Below are positions 6,166 to 7,222 of a stretch of DNA of 7,222 nucleotides, piece by piece. Both the position numbers and the translations under genes were made by a program. Below the pieces are notes generated by a model. That model was not told the origin of the DNA. It made no database searches and saw only the letters and a list, made by a program, of their open reading frames with translations. Each line of letters begins with the position of its first letter. Within the stretch, counting starts at the first letter, position 1. Source of the stretch: Chloroflexota bacterium (lineage in GTDB: Bacteria; Chloroflexota; Dehalococcoidia; UBA1151); contig JADFQR010000062.1 in NCBI GenBank assembly GCA_022561735.1, positions 1 to 7,222 on the forward strand, given 5' to 3'.

Positions 6166-6189
6166 CGCCGGGGCTATACTCGCCCGGCG
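6166..6189 (+). promoter_or_regulatory. -10 element inside an inverted repeat, rraA-like promoter/operator
   Basis: CGCCGGG (6166-6172) and CCCGGCG (6183-6189) are perfect 7-bp arms around a 10-bp centre that contains TATACT (6175-6180, 5 of 6 to the -10 consensus). Transcription would start near 6187, about 30 nt before the ATG at 6217. A -10 box framed by an inverted repeat is a common repressor-operator layout. No good -35 is visible. In RNA the repeat would also fold into a stem-loop, but the predicted start lies at its end. Confidence 0.4.
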
Positions 6190-6216
6190 TCAAACAGCCA
6201 CAGGAAGCGGGAATGT

Positions 6217-6981
6217 ATGGAGCCTCGAGTTAACGTATCTGACGATGTGCTGGACAGGTTTCGGCGTGTCACGTCCGCCACGGTATACAGCGCTGTATGG
6301 CGGCATCCGGTCGATAGCGGCGAGTGGTTTGCTTCTGCGAACTGGCAACGTTGCCTGATGAAGAATGTGCTGCCGATGACGCAGGGCAAGATGCTGGTCG
6401 GGCGCGCCCGGACGCTCCGGTTTGTACCGCCCCGGCCGGACCTCCTTGAGATCACCCGCCGTGGCGAGCACTCACCGGAGTACGTAGCGATGGGAACCTG
6501 CGGACCGGGTGACGTGCTGGTGGTCGAGGCGCACGCCGCGGAGCCGGAGGCCAACATCGTTGGCAACATGAAAGCGCGGCAACTCTGGCACAACGGCGCG
6601 GAGGGGATCGTTACCGACGGCGGCATCCGTGACCTGGACATGATCGCCTCTGACTACGGTTTGAAGGTGTTCGCAGGGCATCGTTCGCCAGCCGGGAACC
6701 TGCCCTGGATCGAGGCGTACGAGGCCAACGGCGCGATCAACTGCGGCGGCGCGCTTGTGTTCCCGGGCGATGTGATCGTTGGAGACGACGATGGCGTGGT
6801 GATCGTGCCGTGCCAGCTCGCTGAAGGGGTGATCGACTGGATCGAGGAGCAGGACAGGGCCGAGGAGTTTGTCATAGGGCTAATCGACGAAGAAAAGGCG
6901 CCGCCGGGCCGGTACTATCCGATATCCGAAGAAACAAAAGAGCGATACCGGCGCTGGGTCGCCGAGCAGGGTGACACTTAA
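6217..6981 (+). CDS. RraA/HMG-aldolase family protein
   Basis: This family (often misnamed dimethylmenaquinone methyltransferase) includes class II 4-hydroxy-4-methyl-2-oxoglutarate aldolases and oxaloacetate decarboxylases, as well as RraA, an inhibitor of RNase E. The 254-aa protein has the family core: GDVLVVEA at about 98-105, NIVGNMKARQLWHNGAEGIVTDGGIRD at 113-139, and the C-terminal GGALVFPGDVIVGDDDGVVIVP at 177-198. In the aldolases the Arg-Asp pair (here R138 and D139) binds substrate and the divalent metal, so an enzymatic role is more likely than a purely regulatory one. ATG 6217 follows AGGAAGCGGGA. An in-frame ATG at 6064 with a good GAGGGG ribosome-binding site would add 51 Arg-rich residues outside the family fold, but it lies upstream of the predicted promoter. 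The gene is divergent from nirK. The substrate cannot be told from sequence. Confidence 0.85.
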   Translation: MEPRVNVSDDVLDRFRRVTSATVYSAVWRHPVDSGEWFASANWQRCLMKNVLPMTQGKMLVGRARTLRFVPPRPDLLEITRRGEHSPEYVAMGTCGPGDVLVVEAHAAEPEANIVGNMKARQLWHNGAEGIVTDGGIRDLDMIASDYGLKVFAGHRSPAGNLPWIEAYEANGAINCGGALVFPGDVIVGDDDGVVIVPCQLAEGVIDWIEEQDRAEEFVIGLIDEEKAPPGRYYPISEETKERYRRWVAEQGDT

Positions 6982-7045
6982 ACCGCCCGGGAAGCCGGCG
7001 GCGGGGCCCCGGGATGGCCCGTTTCATGGGGAGGTTATCCGAGAC

Positions 7046-7216
7046 ATGGAGAAGTTGTTCTCTTCCGAGCATCCACCGAAGACGATGGAGCTTGAACGCA
7101 CCGACGATGGTCGATTGAGGCTGGTTATATCGCTGTCCAAGCTGGGGCAGGACACGATACTCGAATACTTCCTGGATGATGACGATGTCACCGCCCTGAA
7201 GCCGGCGCTGGCCTGA
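7046..7216 (+). CDS. Small acidic hypothetical protein (56 aa)
   Basis: A 56-residue protein that I do not recognise. It has a polar start, a short beta-like stretch (RLRLVISLSKLG, about 23-34) and an acidic run DDDD near residues 44-47. ATG 7046 is preceded by GGGGAGG (7028-7034) at a rather long 11-nt spacing. A GTG at 6971 inside the end of the previous gene would add 25 Pro/Gly-rich residues and has no better signal. It sits 64 bp after the RraA-family gene on the same strand, so shared transcription is likely. Its TGA overlaps an ATG (TGATG, 7214-7218), which suggests coupling to another gene starting at the window edge. Confidence 0.5.
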   Translation: MEKLFSSEHPPKTMELERTDDGRLRLVISLSKLGQDTILEYFLDDDDVTALKPALA

Positions 7217-7222
7217 TGGCTG

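Overview
The window is GC-rich, densely coded bacterial DNA. The best guess is a member of the Chloroflexota (Dehalococcoidia or SAR202-like) or a related high-GC monoderm. The hints are a lipoprotein with an Ala/Pro/Thr-rich TPTPVPEPT linker, a Gram-positive-type LexA box, and a copper nitrite reductase of the short-spaced type. This placement is inferred from style, not from a marker gene.

Left third (about 12-3371, + strand): a compact phage-type DNA-packaging cassette. A sigma-70-like promoter (TTGACG-18 bp-AATAAT) is followed at once by a perfect 16-bp palindrome with the GAAC-N4-GTTC core of Gram-positive/actinobacterial LexA boxes. Then come a 57-aa zinc-ribbon protein, an apparently intact large terminase (ATPase plus RNase H-like nuclease), a 76-aa Cys/His-rich small protein and a full-length HK97-type portal protein. 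No protease, capsid, tail, integrase or lysis gene follows. The next gene, 72 bp downstream, is a housekeeping ribonuclease. This is either a prophage remnant or a domesticated, GTA-like packaging module, and it looks SOS-controlled.

Middle (3444-4592, +): ribonuclease D with a DEDDy exonuclease domain and C-terminal HRDC regions. It may be read from its own promoter as a leaderless mRNA. It converges on nirK across a 117-bp gap holding a strong GC hairpin.

Right (4710-7222): nirK on the minus strand encodes a lipoprotein copper nitrite reductase with every copper and catalytic residue in place. Its upstream region carries a CRP/FNR-like inverted repeat and a -10 element without a clear -35, which fits activator-dependent expression. 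Divergent from it is an RraA/HMG-aldolase-family gene whose -10 element lies inside a 7-bp-arm inverted repeat. A 56-aa hypothetical protein follows, and its stop codon overlaps a possible next start (TGATG) at the window edge.

No tRNA, rRNA, CRISPR array, insertion sequence or att-type direct repeat was seen. No gene-free stretch exceeds 300 bases; the longest is the 256-bp nirK/rraA-like divergent region.
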